The notes: generated from the sequence alone by a model not told the origin. A DNA stretch of 33,730 nt from Verrucomicrobiota bacterium (GCA_021413535.1 JAIOQF010000241.1:1-33730); one strand, 5' to 3'; shown: positions 1-8,298, counted from the stretch's first letter. Numbers and translations: made by a program.

Positions 1-2
1 GC

Positions 3-647
3 TACGGCTCGCAAGTCGTCGTGATCGTCACCGGCGCTTTCACAGGCGCAGTGTTCACCGCGCAGACCTATTTTAAGTTCAAAGACTTCGGCGTCGAAGC
101 AGGCGTGGGTGCCATCGTGTCGGTGGCGCTCTGCCGCGAGCTGGGGCCGGTGCTGGCTGGACTGATGGTAGCAGGACGTGTGGGCGCATCCATGGCGGCG
201 GACATTGGAACCATGAAGGTCACGGAACAAATCGATGCGCTCCGGGTCATGGCGGTGCACCCCGTGGACTATCTGGTGCTGCCGCGCTTCATTGCCATGC
301 TGATCTCCATGCCTTTCCTAGTGGCGGAAAGCATCACTTTTGGCTTGCTGGCTTCCCACTGCGCCGCCGTATATGGCTTCGGCATTCCGCAACGCTGGTT
401 CTGGAACCACGTCTTCGAGCACACCAACGAAACCGATCTCTTCTGCGGCATGATCAAAGGTTTCGTCTTCGGCATCCTGATCACTCTCATCTCCTGTCAT
501 CAAGGACTCACCGCAGAAAATGGCGCGGTCGGCGTCGGCATCGGCACGACGCGCGCGGTGGTGTTCTCCTCGCTGGCCCTGCTCATCGTCAACTTCTTCC
601 TCAGCATCCTGCTGAACTACATTTTTCCAATGGGAGTCGCATCATGA
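3..647 (+). CDS. mlaE: MlaE-type ABC permease (5' end outside window)
   Basis: Inner-membrane permease of the Mla/MCE system, which moves phospholipids between inner and outer membrane. The reading frame is open from the first bases of the window, so the true start lies upstream. The GTG at 21 sits inside conserved family sequence and is not a credible start. The core MlaE stretch ELGPVLAGLMVAGRVGAS is present, followed by a conserved segment with MKVTEQIDAL and several hydrophobic helices; the C-terminus is a final membrane helix ending in GVAS. The stop overlaps the start of the ATPase gene by 4 nt (ATGA at 644-647), which suggests translational coupling. Family assignment is firm. That the substrate is phospholipid is inferred from the family and from the mlaF and mlaD neighbours. 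Confidence 0.93.
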   Translation, partial: YGSQVVVIVTGAFTGAVFTAQTYFKFKDFGVEAGVGAIVSVALCRELGPVLAGLMVAGRVGASMAADIGTMKVTEQIDALRVMAVHPVDYLVLPRFIAMLISMPFLVAESITFGLLASHCAAVYGFGIPQRWFWNHVFEHTNETDLFCGMIKGFVFGILITLISCHQGLTAENGAVGVGIGTTRAVVFSSLALLIVNFFLSILLNYIFPMGVAS

Positions 648-1447
648 TAAAGAGCGAACTCAAGAATCCAGCGGTCGACGTGGTTGCCCAGCCTCCGAAG
701 GATCGCGTCTTCATCGAAGTGCGTGACCTTGTGAAAAAATTCGGCAAACAGCAGGTCTTGCGCGGCGTGAATCTCACCGTGTATCGGGGCGAGACCCTCG
801 TGCTCATCGGTCCCAGCGGCGAAGGCAAGACCGTGCTGATGAAACATTTCATCGGTCTGCTCAAACCAGATGCCGGAAGCGTCATCGTCGATGGCGTCAG
901 TGTGAACGGCCTCCGCGAACGACAGCTCTCAGTCACCCGCAAAAAATTCGGCTTCCTCTTTCAGAACGCCGCCCTGTTCGACGCCATGACCGTCGCAGAA
1001 AATGTCGCTTTTCCCCTGGTCGAGTCTGGCGTTCGCGACCGCGCCGAAATCCAAAAGCGCGTTCATGATGCTCTGGCGGTCGTCGACTTGGAGGAGCACA
1101 AAGAAAAGCTGCCCGTGAACCTCTCCGGCGGCATGAGAAAACGCGCTGGCATCGCCCGGTCCGTGGTCGCCAATCCGCAATGCGTGCTCTATGATGAACC
1201 CACCGCCAGCCTCGACCCCGTCGTGGCCGATGTCATCGACCAGCTCATCATGCGCCTCCAGCGCCGCTTCCAGGTCACCTCCATCGTCGTGACCCACGAC
1301 ATGAAAAGCGTCTTCAAAATCGCCGACCGCATCGCCATGCTCAAGTGCGGCGTCATCCATTTCTGCGGCACACCCGATGAACTGCGAAACTCGCAGGACG
1401 CAGAGATTCAAGATTTCATCGAAGGTAGAAGCCACCTCCAGGGATAA
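644..1447 (+). CDS. mlaF: MlaF-type ABC transporter ATP-binding protein
   Basis: Cytoplasmic ATPase that powers the Mla-type lipid transporter together with the MlaE permease. The protein is 267 aa. It has Walker A GPSGEGKT at residues 56-63, an LSGGM signature at 160-164 followed by RKRAGIARS, Walker B VLYDEP at 181-186 and a switch histidine in VTHDM near 218. The signature LSGGMRKRAGIAR is typical of MlaF rather than of generic importers, where LSGGQ is usual. The ATG at 644 overlaps the mlaE stop by 4 nt. mlaD follows 23 nt downstream, so the three genes form an E-F-D operon. No mlaC, mlaB or mlaA homologue is visible in the window. Confidence 0.95.
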   Translation: MIKSELKNPAVDVVAQPPKDRVFIEVRDLVKKFGKQQVLRGVNLTVYRGETLVLIGPSGEGKTVLMKHFIGLLKPDAGSVIVDGVSVNGLRERQLSVTRKKFGFLFQNAALFDAMTVAENVAFPLVESGVRDRAEIQKRVHDALAVVDLEEHKEKLPVNLSGGMRKRAGIARSVVANPQCVLYDEPTASLDPVVADVIDQLIMRLQRRFQVTSIVVTHDMKSVFKIADRIAMLKCGVIHFCGTPDELRNSQDAEIQDFIEGRSHLQG

Positions 1448-1470
1448 TTCAGCATCGAAAAAACAATCAT

Positions 1471-2493
1471 ATGGACGAACGCGACAAAAAAACCGAACTG
1501 CTCGTCGGACTGTTCCTGACCATCGGCCTGCTCTTGCTCGGCACACTGATCCTTCAGTTCAGCAGCGTGCGAGAATTGTTCAAGGGCACCTACGCCATCC
1601 GAGTCACTCTTCCCGACGGCACCGGCATCAAGGACGGCACTCCAGTGCTGCTCGGCGGGAGGAAAATCGGCAAGGCCAGCGACAAGCCGAGCTTCAACGC
1701 CACCTTCACCGGCGTCATCATTCCGCTTATGATCTACAGCGACATCAAGATCCCGGCGGATGCGAAATTCAGCATCGGCACTTCCGGCCTGCTGGGCGAT
1801 GCCTTTCTCGAAATCAAACCCAGTGGCAAGGCATCCGTGAACTACATCGCCCCGGACACCGTGATTGAAGGCGTCCCCTCAGGCGGACTCGGAGCCCTGC
1901 AAAACACCGCCGTGGAACTCAGCCAAAAAGTCGACGTGGCTCTGGAGGACATGCGCGCCGCCATCAAAGATCTGCGGGAAGGCTTAAAGAAAATTAACGA
2001 AGGCGTGCTCTCCGACTCATCGACCAAAGAACTCAAGGAGTCGTTCAAGCACCTCAACAACGTCATCACCCGGCTTGATGAAAAAACTCTCAACGACGAC
2101 ACCAGCGGCGACCTCAAGAGCGCGGTGGCCAGTTTCAAGAACGCCGCGAAGACCTTTGAAGAGAGCGTTAAAAAACTCGACCCCGCCTTCACAAAGATCG
2201 ACAGCGTCGCCGCCAAAGCCGACAAGGTCATGGACAGCGCTGATTCCGCGATGAAAACGGTGGATAAAAGCGCCGCCGCCATCGGTGGGGCCGCAGAAGA
2301 TATGCGCCAGGGCGACGGCCTCCTTTCCGCCTTGTTGAAAGATTCAAAGCTCAGGGAAGAATTTACCGCACTCATCACCAACCTGCGCGAGCACGGCATC
2401 CTGCGTTATCGCGACGACACCGGCAAAAGCGAAACCGCCAGGAAAGACGAAGCCCCGCATGTCACCCGTCCACTGACCGGAACCAAGCGATGA
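1471..2493 (+). CDS. mlaD: MlaD-like MCE-domain protein
   Basis: Membrane-anchored MCE-domain protein, the substrate-binding ring of the Mla transporter on the periplasmic side. The protein is 340 aa. It has a short cytoplasmic tail, one membrane helix at about residues 10-32 (ELLVGLFLTIGLLLLGTLIL), a single MCE domain at about 38-115 (with LPDGTGIKDGTPVLLGGRKIG and GLLGDAFLEIKP), then a long charged helical region at about 145-290 rich in K, D, S and A with likely coiled coil. E. coli MlaD is about 180 aa, so the C-terminal helical extension is long; this is common in MCE proteins outside gamma-proteobacteria and could form a tube or span. It lies 23 nt behind mlaF in the same operon. No clear Shine-Dalgarno precedes the ATG. 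Confidence 0.9.
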   Translation: MDERDKKTELLVGLFLTIGLLLLGTLILQFSSVRELFKGTYAIRVTLPDGTGIKDGTPVLLGGRKIGKASDKPSFNATFTGVIIPLMIYSDIKIPADAKFSIGTSGLLGDAFLEIKPSGKASVNYIAPDTVIEGVPSGGLGALQNTAVELSQKVDVALEDMRAAIKDLREGLKKINEGVLSDSSTKELKESFKHLNNVITRLDEKTLNDDTSGDLKSAVASFKNAAKTFEESVKKLDPAFTKIDSVAAKADKVMDSADSAMKTVDKSAAAIGGAAEDMRQGDGLLSALLKDSKLREEFTALITNLREHGILRYRDDTGKSETARKDEAPHVTRPLTGTKR

Positions 2494-2562
2494 ATTTTCT
2501 GATGATGAGCAATCCATATTATTGGGACTTGTGATTTTTCTTTTGTAGCTTCTGATTCCCCC

Positions 2563-3543
2563 ATGTCCGCGCCTTGGTCCATCCGGCTTGCCCGCACTTT
2601 ATTCTTCACCCTGGCAGTCTTGCTGGGGGCGGCCATCGCAGGCGGGGTCAAGCAGCCGCTCTGGCTAGGCATGCTCTGCGGCGCCGCAGCCGGTGCATTT
2701 TTCGTGCTGGTGGACGCGTTGCTGGCCAAGTTCTCGTTTCGCGATTTCTCCTTCAGCACTTTGGGGCTGATGACCGGACTGTTCTGCGCCTGGCTCGTGA
2801 CCAAGATCGGCATCTTCGAGCTGCCCTGGTTTCGCAGCCATGAAGATTCAGAAGCCATTCGCAGCATCATCGAAGTAGGCACCTATCTCGTCTTCGGCTT
2901 TCTCGGCATCACTCTCGCTCTGCGCAGTGAACGAGACCAGTTTTCCTTCATCATCCCCTATGTCCGTTTCCGGCGCGACGCATCCGAAGGCGAACCGATG
3001 CTCTTGGACACCAACATCATCATCGATGGCCGGCTGCCCGGAGTTTTTGCCACTGGATTCCTCACCGGAAACTTTGTCATCCCGCGCTTCCTGCTCGATG
3101 AACTTCAGCGTCTGGCGGATTCGCGCGACGAAATAAAGAGCGCACGCGGCCGGCGCGGACTCGACTGCGTGCAACTTTTGCGCGAAACGCGCGGTGTCGA
3201 TCTCACCGTTCATGAAAACGGCATCCATCATGACGAGCCGGTTGATACGCTGCTGGTCACGCTGGCGCGCGAACTCAATGCACGCCTGCTGACCAACGAC
3301 GTAAATCTCGGCAAGGTCGCCCAGGCTCGCGGCGTCAGTGTCCTGAACTTTAACCACCTCACTGCCGCGCTTCAGCCAGAACTTTGTCCCGGTGATGAAC
3401 TCGATCTCGCCCTCGTAAAGCCCGGCAAGGAAAGACATCAAGCCCTGGGTTATCTCCCGAATGGCACCATGATCGTCGTGAATCACGGCGCCCAGTTTCT
3501 TGGTGAAACAGTTGCTGTCAGCGCCTCAGCGCCTGCATCTTGA
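2563..3543 (+). CDS. Membrane PIN-TRAM domain protein (YacL-like)
   Basis: Predicted membrane-anchored PIN-domain ribonuclease. The protein is 326 aa: four hydrophobic segments at about residues 10-28, 34-54, 64-84 and 104-121, a PIN domain at about 145-265, and a TRAM-like RNA-binding domain from about 273. The acidic PIN residues are visible: D149 (LLDTNIIIDGR), E180 (LLDELQ), D228 (PVDTLL) and D246 (LLTNDVNL). This is the order of Bacillus YacL. The TRAM part shows the conserved PGDEL and GYLPNGTMIVVNHG blocks but stops soon after GETVAVS, without the usual LQT-x-GRM ending, so it looks clipped at the C-terminus. It lies 69 nt after mlaD and is probably a separate function. Which RNA it acts on is unknown. 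Confidence 0.85.
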   Translation: MSAPWSIRLARTLFFTLAVLLGAAIAGGVKQPLWLGMLCGAAAGAFFVLVDALLAKFSFRDFSFSTLGLMTGLFCAWLVTKIGIFELPWFRSHEDSEAIRSIIEVGTYLVFGFLGITLALRSERDQFSFIIPYVRFRRDASEGEPMLLDTNIIIDGRLPGVFATGFLTGNFVIPRFLLDELQRLADSRDEIKSARGRRGLDCVQLLRETRGVDLTVHENGIHHDEPVDTLLVTLARELNARLLTNDVNLGKVAQARGVSVLNFNHLTAALQPELCPGDELDLALVKPGKERHQALGYLPNGTMIVVNHGAQFLGETVAVSASAPAS

Positions 3544-3656
3544 TTGATTTAATTGCATGCCGCAGCCTGGCCGCAGCTTTCACCCGACGCGAAAGGTCGA
3601 TCGGCTCGCAACCGAAGCAGCAGCAAAAAGTGAACAGAAAGCTCTCAAGATTCAGT

Positions 3657-3770
3657 TTGAAAGTCTGCGGAATAACTATTTAAGATATCCGTAACAAACT
3701 GATTTATATGGGGTTAAAACACAATTAAGCCTTGACCTAAACCGACTAAAAGGATAAAAACGGCACCGTT
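3657..3770 (+). promoter_or_regulatory. AT-rich promoter region with a palindrome before the small RHH-like gene
   Basis: The 255-nt gap between the PIN-TRAM gene and the gene at 3799 is AT-rich in its second half. TTGACC at 3732-3737 is followed 17 nt later by TAAAAA at 3755-3760, a plausible sigma70-like promoter. TTGAAA at 3657-3662 with TAAGAT at 3681-3686 is a weaker alternative. A perfect 12-nt palindrome AACGGCACCGTT lies at 3759-3770, overlapping the proposed -10, where an autoregulator could bind. This is a prediction by eye only. Nothing else was seen in the gap. Confidence 0.3.
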
Positions 3771-3798
3771 ATCGGGTTTTAATCGACCCACAATCGCG

Positions 3799-4029
3799 AT
3801 GTCCAGACCAGCCAACACCGTCGGAACCACCAGCATGACCATCTCGGTCGCGCCGCAAATCAGGCAATATCTTCTGGATCTGACCGCGAAGGGCACTTTC
3901 GGCAATACCATCCAGGAAGTGACTCGCAGCCTGGTCAGTTCCACCATTCAGGATTTGATCGCCAAAGGGCAGCTCGCCGAGCGCCGCTGGCGCGTCAAAG
4001 AAGACGGAGGCGTCGAAATTTTGCCGTGA
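3799..4029 (+). CDS. Small ribbon-helix-helix-like protein
   Basis: A 76-aa protein. Residues 12-55 (TSMTISVAPQIRQYLLDL onward) look like a ribbon-helix-helix fold: a short N-terminal strand with alternating side chains (MTISVA) followed by two amphipathic helices, with GTFGNTIQEVTRSLV as the turn and second helix. The tail is basic and then acidic. Such proteins usually act as DNA-binding dimers that repress their own promoter, and a palindrome overlaps the candidate promoter just upstream. No toxin gene is adjacent; the next gene encodes a 72-aa protein without nuclease features, so an antitoxin role is not supported. The fold call is by eye and moderate. Confidence 0.5.
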   Translation: MSRPANTVGTTSMTISVAPQIRQYLLDLTAKGTFGNTIQEVTRSLVSSTIQDLIAKGQLAERRWRVKEDGGVEILP

Positions 4030-4052
4030 TTATTTTTTCAACTACCATCCCC

Positions 4053-4271
4053 ATGACCTCCCTGGCTCCCTCCTCCACCCAACTCCCAGAGCCGTTTGCC
4101 TTCACTGATGAGGCAGCAACACTCCGGCCCGCCGCCCCACCACTCAGTCCTCGCGAGGAAGTGCGATTGCACATCCTGGCGCACGAGCTGGTTCGCCATG
4201 AGCCCCTGCTCGCACGGCGCTTGGCTGATCACGGCATGGCCCGCCTTTATGCGGAGCTGGTAGAGGCCTGA
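4053..4271 (+). CDS. Small protein of unknown function
   Basis: A 72-aa protein with a proline- and serine-rich N-terminal half and a C-terminal amphipathic helical stretch, roughly residues 32-72 (EEVRLHILAHELVRHEPLL then RRLADHGMARLYAELVEA). I do not recognise the family. The ATG at 4053 is chosen; a GTG at 4026 overlapping the previous stop would add nine residues. It follows the RHH-like gene closely and may be co-transcribed with it. No Shine-Dalgarno is visible. It could be a partner of the RHH-like protein, but nothing in the sequence proves this. Confidence 0.45.
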   Translation: MTSLAPSSTQLPEPFAFTDEAATLRPAAPPLSPREEVRLHILAHELVRHEPLLARRLADHGMARLYAELVEA

Positions 4272-4330
4272 AAAGCCCGCACACTTCTGGCTTGTCAACG
4301 CGGCGCGCCCGACTGATGGTGCGTGCCCCA

Positions 4331-4942
4331 ATGAAGCAAACGCGACTCGTTTATATACTCTCGCTCACCGCAGCTGTGTTCGCTGCGGCAGGCTGCAGCT
4401 GGATGCCAAAAGTCAAAGTGCCCTTCACCAGCGGCACCCCCGTTGCAGAAGATCCCCAGGTATCTTTCGATGTGCGGCGGCCGCTCACATCCGGTCATAC
4501 GCTTAAAATCGCGGTTTACCGCAATCTTATTTCTCCCACCAAAGCTTTTGCCGGCAGCGTAATGGTGGATCAAAAAGGAAACCTGCAGTTCAAGAACGCG
4601 GGCGTGGTCCACGTCGGAGGACGCAGTGCATATGACGCGATCAAAGCCATCGAGGCCGCGTTCAGCCGGGAATACGGCGACTCCACTGTCACCGTGCAAC
4701 TTTTTAGCATCGAGGATGTGTCACTGGTCACAGTCACTGGAGCAGTGCGCTCGCCGGGGGTCATTCAGTGGTTCGACAACATGAATGCCGACAGCGCCCT
4801 GCCCTATGTTGGCGACCGCATCAAACAAGGTGATGCCCGTGCGATTCACGTCACCCGGGACGGCGTGCGGCGCTTCTACGCCCATAGCGGAGGCGTGGAA
4901 CTCAAGGCCGGTGACCTCGTGAAATTCTCCAGTGATATTTGA
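4331..4942 (+). CDS. Polysaccharide export-type (Wza-like) lipoprotein
   Basis: A 203-aa lipoprotein with a signal peptide ending in the lipobox AAGC, so Cys22 would be lipidated. Residues 50-125 fit the polysaccharide biosynthesis/export domain: a stretch with LKIAVYRN, then MVDQKGNLQFKNAGVVHVGG, then a helix with AYDAIKAIEAAF. Residues 130-200 resemble one SLBB unit (VTVTGAVRSPGVI, then the acidic and glycine-rich tail with GVELKAGDLVKF). Wza-family proteins are usually 350-380 aa with two SLBB domains and an outer-membrane helix, so this is a short form. No capsule or glycosyltransferase genes are near, so a role in exopolysaccharide export is by family only. ATG 4331 is chosen because the signal peptide starts there; in-frame codons back to 4292 add 13 unlikely residues. 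Confidence 0.75.
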   Translation: MKQTRLVYILSLTAAVFAAAGCSWMPKVKVPFTSGTPVAEDPQVSFDVRRPLTSGHTLKIAVYRNLISPTKAFAGSVMVDQKGNLQFKNAGVVHVGGRSAYDAIKAIEAAFSREYGDSTVTVQLFSIEDVSLVTVTGAVRSPGVIQWFDNMNADSALPYVGDRIKQGDARAIHVTRDGVRRFYAHSGGVELKAGDLVKFSSDI

Positions 4943-4953
4943 TTTCAGGCACC

Positions 4954-5427
4954 ATGTTTTCCTCCAATGATCCATCCCGGACAGGCATCGCCAACCTCAT
5001 CGGCGTGACTCCGTTACGCCTCGGCACGGCGTTGGTTCTGCTTTATCAACATGTCTGGTCGCAGATACCGCTGGCCTTCCAGGCACTGTGGAATGCAAAG
5101 GCGTGGGCCATGATTGATCTGTTTACCAAGGCGGGCCTGCCGTTTTCCAAGTTTCTCGCTCTGTTGACCGTGGCCGTGGCTGCTCTGATCAGCTTGGGCT
5201 GGCTGCTGGGATTTCTTACGAGAGTTTGTGCCTTTTTATTGATACCGATCGCACTGGGCTCGCTGATCGTCTGCAATCGCAACGGCATCCCGTCCGGTTC
5301 AGAGATTTCCCTGCTGTATTTTTTCATCGCGATCACCGTGGCCTGTTCCGGCCCGGGCTGGCTGTCACTCGATGCCTTGTTCCGCCGCCGGAGCCGTTCG
5401 AGCAAGAAACTGCGCTACAACTTTTAG
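4954..5427 (+). CDS. DoxX-like membrane protein
   Basis: A 157-aa inner-membrane protein with four predicted helices at about residues 18-36, 66-86, 88-107 and 117-134. It ends with GPGWLSLDALF, the characteristic C-terminal block of DoxX-family proteins, and then a basic tail. DoxX proteins are small quinone-pool or redox-stress-associated membrane proteins whose exact chemistry is rarely known. It starts 11 nt after the export lipoprotein and is probably co-transcribed with it. A TTG at 4939 overlapping the upstream stop would be an alternative start; the ATG is preferred. Confidence 0.7.
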   Translation: MFSSNDPSRTGIANLIGVTPLRLGTALVLLYQHVWSQIPLAFQALWNAKAWAMIDLFTKAGLPFSKFLALLTVAVAALISLGWLLGFLTRVCAFLLIPIALGSLIVCNRNGIPSGSEISLLYFFIAITVACSGPGWLSLDALFRRRSRSSKKLRYNF

Positions 5428-5442
5428 CCGCAACGCCAGCCC

Positions 5443-5958
5443 ATGCCTGAACCGCTGCGCGTGCTGGCCGTGGATCCCGCGTGGCGGACTACGGGTTGGG
5501 CCGTGCTGCAAGCCGATGGCAAAAGCATCGTCTCCGCAGGCTATGGTGTCATCGTCAACTCTGCGAAGTTGCTTCACTCCGGCTGTCTGCTCGCGATCCG
5601 CGAGCAATTGTCCGATGTCATCAAGCGGCTTCAGCCCGTGGAATGTGCCATCGAGTCCACTATCTATGTGCAGAGCTTCAAGACCGCGATCACACTGGGC
5701 AGTGTGCGCGGCGCCGTGTTGATCGCGGCTGCGGAACACGGTTTGCCGGTCTTCGATTACGCGCCTCGCGAAGTAAAGCAGGCCGCAGTCGGACGCGGTG
5801 CTGCAGGCAAAGACCAAGTGGCCTTCATGGTGCGCTCGATGCTTCGCCTGCGCGAGACTCCGCCACCGGACGCGGCGGACGCGATCGCCGTGGGCATCGC
5901 GCATCTTCAAGCCAGTGTGGGTGCCTTCGCCACTAAACGCGAGCGACCGCGCTCGTAA
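5443..5958 (+). CDS. ruvC: Crossover junction endodeoxyribonuclease RuvC
   Basis: Holliday junction resolvase of recombinational repair. The protein is 171 aa, the usual RuvC length. The four acidic catalytic positions can be placed: the Asp in LAVDPAWRTTGWAVL (residue 11), the Glu in CAIESTIYVQ (about 70), and the two Asp residues in PPDAADAIAVGIAHL near 145-148. The family block YAPREVKQAAVGRGAAGKDQV is intact. The first motif reads DPAW where most RuvC proteins have DPG, a mild oddity. ruvA and ruvB are not adjacent; the gene sits 15 nt after the DoxX-like gene. The stop is 13 nt from the convergent stop at 5972. Confidence 0.92.
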   Translation: MPEPLRVLAVDPAWRTTGWAVLQADGKSIVSAGYGVIVNSAKLLHSGCLLAIREQLSDVIKRLQPVECAIESTIYVQSFKTAITLGSVRGAVLIAAAEHGLPVFDYAPREVKQAAVGRGAAGKDQVAFMVRSMLRLRETPPPDAADAIAVGIAHLQASVGAFATKRERPRS

Positions 5959-5971
5959 CGCGAGCAACTGA

Positions 5972-7282
5972 TCAAGGCTTGGCGCGAACTGGCTGCGCGT
6001 CACCTCCATAGAGCAGGATACGCGCATAAATCCATTTGGCGCCGCCGGCAGATGGAAACACGACATCCAAAATATTTCCCAGTGCTGTTCCGGTGCGTGG
6101 CGCGGAGATGCCATAGCCCGCTTCTTCCACCAGTTCCCGGCCCAACTTCAGCTTCGTTTTATTTTTGAAGGAAACGCCCTCCGTTCCGCCGTTGTAAATG
6201 ACTTTGTCCGAGCCGAGAAAATAAAACCGGCCGCGGTCATCCTGAAAAATGCGGCACATTAATCCGGCTGACCAGGGCGTTTTTTCATCTGACAGCATCT
6301 TGCCCCCGGGAGAAAAAACCGCGTATCGCCCTTCCTCTCCCCAGCCGGTGCCCTTTCCAGCCCTGCGATAAAAAACATGCAGGCGGTCTTTGCTATCGAG
6401 CCAGACATCTTGAGCGCTGCACATCGCGACTGGATCCCGGTCAGTCGGTTTTTCCTCCAGAGAGAAAATCTTGCGCAACGGGTCGCTCGCAGGATTGCCG
6501 CTGCGCCACCCGCTGAATTCATTGAAGACATATTCGAACTGATCTTTCGGTTTCGTATAACCCAGCATCTTCCAGCGGACATCGCGGGTCGAAACCAAAG
6601 CGAGACTGCCTTTGGCGTCCGGAATCACATAGGTATAACAGTGCCGATAATCCTGCGGCACGATCCCGGTAGTCCATTCATTTGATTGGGGATCAAGCAT
6701 TGCCCACCGAAACGCCCCCGGCTTTTCTCCTTCACTGGAGAGCACGCAAAGCAAACCTGTTTTATCGATTCCTGCAGAGCCGTATGGCCAGTGTCCCTCG
6801 CTGAGCCCAGGCACGGGACTTTCAGTCATCGTGATCTTGCCCCCGCTCGGTTTGCCTGTCCATCGAACTGCCTTTCCTTCCGGCCAGCCGATGACCTGCA
6901 AAGTTCCATCAGGTGACGCCAGCAGGTTCACCGGCTCCCGCCCGGCCAGACCGGCTGCGACCACCTTCCACTTATCATCCTGACGCCAGGCGAGCCGCCA
7001 CTCCCTGCTCATGTCGTTTTTGCCGCTCACAGTATAAGCGGTGAAGACTCCGTCGGACGTGCGCACGATCCGGCATTGATGTCCGCCCCATGCATTGCCA
7101 CCGTCGCCAGTAGCTGCATTGCTGGTCACGACGTCCAGAGCAATCACCCGTGGATCGTCATCAGAAAAAACTGGGCAGGTCAAAATGAAACCCAGAATCG
7201 CAATGAGGATCAATAATCTGCCTGATGTCGAAGCATCTCGCTTTACGATCGACAAAGTGGCAGGCTGTGTGTAATCGCTCAT
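5972..7282 (-). CDS. Secreted protein of unknown function, possibly beta-propeller
   Basis: A 436-aa protein with an N-terminal hydrophobic segment at about residues 22-40 (LLILIAILGFILTCPVF) that fits a signal peptide or anchor. The rest is rich in W, G and D, with repeated short strands of the form DG-x-hydrophobic and W-hydrophobic (SPDGTLQVIGW, DVWLDSKDRLHVFYRR, DDRGRFYFLGSDKVIYNGG). This spacing is reminiscent of sialidase/BNR-like propellers, but I see no strict Asp-box repeats or catalytic set. It is the last gene of the minus-strand block, 56 nt after the MBL hydrolase gene, and may be transcribed separately. ATG 7282 is chosen. Function unknown. Confidence 0.65.
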   Translation of the reverse strand: MSDYTQPATLSIVKRDASTSGRLLILIAILGFILTCPVFSDDDPRVIALDVVTSNAATGDGGNAWGGHQCRIVRTSDGVFTAYTVSGKNDMSREWRLAWRQDDKWKVVAAGLAGREPVNLLASPDGTLQVIGWPEGKAVRWTGKPSGGKITMTESPVPGLSEGHWPYGSAGIDKTGLLCVLSSEGEKPGAFRWAMLDPQSNEWTTGIVPQDYRHCYTYVIPDAKGSLALVSTRDVRWKMLGYTKPKDQFEYVFNEFSGWRSGNPASDPLRKIFSLEEKPTDRDPVAMCSAQDVWLDSKDRLHVFYRRAGKGTGWGEEGRYAVFSPGGKMLSDEKTPWSAGLMCRIFQDDRGRFYFLGSDKVIYNGGTEGVSFKNKTKLKLGRELVEEAGYGISAPRTGTALGNILDVVFPSAGGAKWIYARILLYGGDAQPVRAKP

Positions 7283-7338
7283 TTCGAGTGGAAGTATCTC
7301 CTGCCAGCGAAGGCATTGCCACCCATTTGTTTGAAGCT

Positions 7339-8229
7339 CTATGCCTGCGGATTCTTTTCGTGAAACAAGGCGATCCCTTCCGCGCTGATGCCGGTAAAAT
7401 TCGCCAGTTCATAACGCAACCAATCGACCTCGCTCACGCCGATCTCCATGGCCGTATCGTGCTCCAGCTTCGTGTAAGCTGCGCGCAGGTTATCGCCCGC
7501 GAGTTGATGGTCCATGAGCGATTTGACCGCATCCGTAACCAGACCGACGCGTCGGGCGTATCGGGTTAGATGAGACGATACTTCTGTGACCTCGCCGAAG
7601 TGGGTGAGATATAACCTTTGAAAATTAGCATCGTGCAGCCGGGTGATGGAGTCGAGGTAGGCTACCGGATCGAATTGCGGTGGCGCAGCGGCGACACTGA
7701 GATAATCACAGCCCTGTAACCGCACGCCCGCGACATCGCCAGTGAAGCACGCGCCCTCGCAAACGTAGGCCAGATGATGTCGCGCATGACCCGGAGTATC
7801 GAGCGCTGTGATTTTCATCTTGCCGATCTTCACCGTATCGCCGTCGGCAAGCGTGATGATTTTGTCGGCTGGCGCAGGGATCATGTCGCCCCAGAGGGAA
7901 TCAAACTTGTCCCCATAGACGCGCCGTGCGCTGGCGATGAGTTTCTCGGGTGCGATCAAGTGCTGCGCACCACGCGAATGAACATACACCGTTGCTCCCT
8001 GTTGCGCCCACCAGCCTGCGGCACCGGCGTGATCGAGATGAACGTGGGTGACGAAGACCTGCTTGATCGCCTCGGGCGCAAATCCCCGCGCTTTTATTAG
8101 CTCAAGCAAAACTGGCAGCGTTGAAGCCGGGCCAGTTTCGATCAATGCAAGATCGCGACCCGATTCAATCAGAAATGCCGCGATGATGCCGGGCGTATTC
8201 TGAAAGCGAAGATCGAGGGTGTGGATCAT
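7339..8229 (-). CDS. MBL-fold metallohydrolase
   Basis: A 296-aa metallo-beta-lactamase-fold hydrolase. The metal-binding set is complete: H62-x-H64-x-D66-H67 (VTHVHLDHAG), H148 (DTPGHARHH), D165 (CFTGDVAG) and H210 (LYLTHFGEV). It resembles glyoxalase II-like and other small-molecule hydrolases of the superfamily; the substrate cannot be read from sequence. Start ATG 8229 is chosen because homologous sequence begins at MIHTLDLRF; the longer frame to 8277 would translate the upstream heptad repeat. It follows korB after a 69-nt spacer made almost wholly of 7-nt repeats, so it probably belongs to the korAB transcript. A role linked to 2-oxoacid metabolism is possible but unproven. Confidence 0.85.
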   Translation of the reverse strand: MIHTLDLRFQNTPGIIAAFLIESGRDLALIETGPASTLPVLLELIKARGFAPEAIKQVFVTHVHLDHAGAAGWWAQQGATVYVHSRGAQHLIAPEKLIASARRVYGDKFDSLWGDMIPAPADKIITLADGDTVKIGKMKITALDTPGHARHHLAYVCEGACFTGDVAGVRLQGCDYLSVAAAPPQFDPVAYLDSITRLHDANFQRLYLTHFGEVTEVSSHLTRYARRVGLVTDAVKSLMDHQLAGDNLRAAYTKLEHDTAMEIGVSEVDWLRYELANFTGISAEGIALFHEKNPQA

Positions 8230-8298
8230 TGAAAGGCAGAAGGATGAAGGCGGAAGGATGGGAATTTCATCCCTCATCCTTCTGAATTCATCCTTGTC
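8230..8298 (-). repeat. Period-7 degenerate repeat filling the korB to MBL-hydrolase spacer
   Basis: The whole spacer reads in steps of seven. On the coding strand the four units next to the ATG all start with CCTT (CCTTNNN, ending directly at the start codon), and the units further upstream are of the GATGARN type, partly complementary to the first set, so a hairpin in the leader is possible. There is no Shine-Dalgarno. The block starts right after the korB stop codon and ends at the next ATG. Confidence 0.7.

Noticed and set aside
3799..4271. Toxin-antitoxin pair
   Set aside because: The first protein may be RHH-like, but the second lacks any nuclease, kinase or ParE/RelE-like pattern.
5951..5965. 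GCTCG/CGAGC hairpin between ruvC and the convergent gene
   Set aside because: Five-bp stem overlapping the ruvC stop, no T-run on either strand.
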